A stretch of 43,240 nucleotides of DNA from Pseudorhodobacter sp. Lineage in GTDB: Bacteria > Pseudomonadota > Alphaproteobacteria > Rhodobacterales > Rhodobacteraceae. Under the pieces are notes generated by a model. The model made no database searches. It worked only from the letters and a program-made list of their open reading frames with translations, and had not been told where the DNA came from. Position 1 is the stretch's first letter; the number at the start of each line of letters is the position of its first letter. The DNA lies in NCBI GenBank assembly GCA_029254215.1, contig JAQWYA010000050.1, positions 1 through 43,240 on the forward strand, given 5' to 3'. Positions 41,850 to 43,240 of this stretch are shown here, piece after piece. A program made the position numbers and the translations under genes.

Positions 41850-42713
41850 ATGCAGTGGAAGGGGCGGCGCGGCAGCCGGAACATCGAAGATCGTCGGTCC
41901 AGCGGCGGATCTCGTCGGGGCAGGGGCCTTGGCGGTGCGGGCAGTCTTGGCGGGATGGGCCTGCTGGCGTTTTTGGTGCTCGGCTATGTTTTTGGCATCG
42001 ACGTGACGCCCTTCTTGCAGGATCAGGGGGGGCGGACATCCGCCCCCGCAGAGGTCTCGGCACAGGACCGTCAGGCAGGCGCATTCGTCTCCGTCACGCT
42101 TGCCGATACCGAAGAGGTTTGGGCCGAGGTATTCAAGGCGCAAGTGGGCCGGCCCTACCGTCCCGCAACGCTTGTGCTGTTCAGCGGGTCGACGGCTTCG
42201 CCCTGCGGCGGCGCATCGGGGGCCACAGGCCCGTTTTACTGCCCCGCCGACCGCAAGGCCTATCTTGATACCGCCTTCTTCACCACGCTAGAGCAGCGTC
42301 TGGGCGCAAAGGGTGATTTTGCTGCCGCCTATGTCGTTGCCCATGAAATCGCCCATCATGTTCAGAATGAATTGGGTATTCTGGGGCAGGCCAACACCAT
42401 CCGTCAGCAAGTGTCCGAAGCGCAGAGCAATGAAATCTCGGTCCGGCTTGAATTGCAGGCCGATTGTTATGCGGGCATCTGGGCAAAAGAGGCGCAGGCC
42501 CGCTTTGCCTCGATCGATCCGGGGGATCTGGAAGAAGCGGTGAACGCCGCCCGCCAGATCGGTGATGACACCTTGCAGCGCAATGCCGGGCGGCAGCCGA
42601 TGCCCCATACCTTCACGCATGGAACGTCAAAGCAGCGCTCTGCGTGGTTCTTGCGGGGCTATAAATCGGGGCAGATCCGCGATTGCGATACATTTGCAAC
42701 CTCGCGTCTGTGA
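41850..42713 (+). CDS. Neutral zinc metallopeptidase, YpfJ family
   Basis: This 287-aa protein has a basic, glycine-rich N-terminus, one membrane segment at about residues 34-50, and the zinc site HEIAHH at 165-170 followed by ELQADCYAG, the third-ligand motif. Four cysteines (SPCGG, FYCPAD, ADCYAG, RDCDTF) are spaced for disulfides outside the cytoplasm. These features fit the YpfJ/DUF complex of predicted neutral zinc metallopeptidases. GCGGAGGGA precedes the ATG at 41850, so I prefer it over the longer reading from 41739. Substrate unknown. Confidence 0.87.
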   Translation: MQWKGRRGSRNIEDRRSSGGSRRGRGLGGAGSLGGMGLLAFLVLGYVFGIDVTPFLQDQGGRTSAPAEVSAQDRQAGAFVSVTLADTEEVWAEVFKAQVGRPYRPATLVLFSGSTASPCGGASGATGPFYCPADRKAYLDTAFFTTLEQRLGAKGDFAAAYVVAHEIAHHVQNELGILGQANTIRQQVSEAQSNEISVRLELQADCYAGIWAKEAQARFASIDPGDLEEAVNAARQIGDDTLQRNAGRQPMPHTFTHGTSKQRSAWFLRGYKSGQIRDCDTFATSRL

Positions 42714-42723
42714 AATAGCATCG

Positions 42724-42768
42724 CGAGGGTGATTGACGCGCCACGGCAGGCAGGCTAAATCGCCCTCG
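42724..42768 (+). promoter_or_regulatory. Candidate tRNA promoter inside an inverted repeat
   Basis: TTGACG (42733-42738) and TAAATC (42756-42761) are separated by 17 bp, about 80 bp before the tRNA. Arms 42724-42734 and 42758-42768 pair over 11 positions (one G-T wobble) with a 23-nt loop, so the repeat brackets the promoter. It could also be a structure at the end of the metallopeptidase transcript. Confidence 0.4.
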
Positions 42769-42846
42769 TCGGATGCGCCGTACTGGTGCCCGGCAGTCCG
42801 GATGCCTTAGATCCCAAGGGGTCACTACCATAGGTGTCTTTGCAGG

Positions 42847-42930
42847 GCGGGTGTGGCGGAATGGTAGACGCGACAGACTCAAAATCTGTTTCCGCAAGGA
42901 GTGTCGGTTCGAGTCCGACCACCCGTACCA
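42847..42930 (+). tRNA. tRNA-Leu(CAA)
   Basis: An 84-nt cloverleaf with encoded CCA. The acceptor GCGGGTG pairs with CACCCGT (first pair G-U). The D-arm GGCGGAATGGTAGACGC is standard for class II tRNA. The anticodon stem CAGA/TCTG holds the loop CTCAAAA with anticodon CAA, reading UUG codons. A variable arm (TTCCGCAAGGAGT region) and the T-arm GTCGGTTCGAGTCCGAC follow. The long variable arm supports leucine. A spurious protein on the opposite strand is a known artefact of such genes. Confidence 0.93.
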
Positions 42931-43240
42931 GACCTTTATTGACCCCTGTATTCGTGCATAGGTTGTATCGCGCTTGAATGGGTCGCGATGTGATTCGCGC
43001 AGCGTTAGCCAATTTAATGCCTAATTCGCGGATAATTCAGCGTTTTTCCCTGTGATTTCGATCCATCTGGAAACGCGACGACCTGACGCAGGTAACAGAA
43101 AGTTTCAAATGTTCGACGGCGAGTTTACCCCTCGTGTGCAGGCTGATTGGTGCTTCTTTCGAAACACTGGCATGGCCGCGAATTTGTAGTGATCTGAAAC
43201 GAAAGAGCTTTTGCAGAGCCTTTCGTTTGCTTCTTCGAAA
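42931..43240. other. Gene-free region after tRNA-Leu
   Basis: No supportable coding frame in 310 bp. Near the right edge AAACGAAAG (43197-43205) and CTTTCGTTT (43220-43228) form a perfect 9-bp inverted repeat with a 14-nt loop, followed by a T/C-rich tail. Nothing here resembles an integrase or attachment site, but the sequence stops before the next gene. Confidence 0.5.

Noticed and set aside
42755-43012. 85-aa minus-strand frame with a VGLEPTLLAE stretch
   Set aside because: It is the antisense translation of tRNA-Leu, a well-known false protein found in many databases.

Overview
The window looks like a chromosomal segment of a marine-type Rhodobacterales bacterium (Roseobacter/Paracoccaceae group, Alphaproteobacteria). 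The evidence is the moderately high GC, the DksA with only one of the four finger cysteines, the DUF2927 lipoprotein, the MoxR/CoxE pair, the split YeeE sulfur transporter and the general gene repertoire. This is a judgement from protein character, not a database match. I see no transposase, phage gene, CRISPR array or rRNA. The only RNA gene I can support is a tRNA-Leu(CAA) near the right end.

Layout. (1) 1-7281: a phosphotransferase-like gene, an IclR regulator, then a five-gene ABC importer of the branched-chain amino acid class (binding protein, two permeases, two ATPases) ending at a strong bidirectional terminator. Its left part is visibly poorer in GC and differs in codon use from the rest of the window. 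(2) 7361-9600, minus strand: a sulfide/persulfide operon (persulfide dioxygenase-like MBL protein, two half-size YeeE/YedE permeases, DUF442 sulfurtransferase/phosphatase). (3) 9759-11682: a four-cysteine DksA/TraR protein, a 59-aa protein and a flavin monooxygenase. (4) 12099-16052: a PotDABC-type polyamine ABC importer, with a terminator between the binding protein and the ATPase.

(5) 16212-22840: three tightly packed genes for two transglutaminase-fold proteins (one fused to a DUF2126 ligase-like region) and a circularly permuted ATP-grasp/alpha-E fusion. These are likely peptide or amide ligation/cleavage enzymes of unknown product and are the best candidate for an undescribed system. (6) 22926-29223: an agmatinase-family ureohydrolase facing an operon of diaminopropionate ammonia-lyase, M24 hydrolase and Asp/Glu racemase-fold enzyme, plus a PxpA/YcsF protein and a kynureninase-like PLP enzyme. 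This suggests breakdown of a guanidino, amidine or amide derivative of a diamino acid. (7) 29380-35473, minus strand: MoxR ATPase, then a compact seven-gene run (GNAT, DUF2927 lipoprotein, 54-aa membrane protein, CoxE/VWA protein, 114-aa membrane protein, DedA, M48 protease), which looks like an envelope quality-control unit.

(8) 35668-42713: housekeeping genes (dksA, FAD monooxygenase, xthA, an unknown Rossmann-like protein, erpA, dgt, dsbB, a YqaA/DedA protein, a zinc metallopeptidase). (9) 42847-42930: tRNA-Leu, followed by about 310 bp without a recognisable gene. Several convergent pairs end with overlapping or back-to-back stop codons, and most same-strand genes overlap by 1-4 bases, so the genome is compact.
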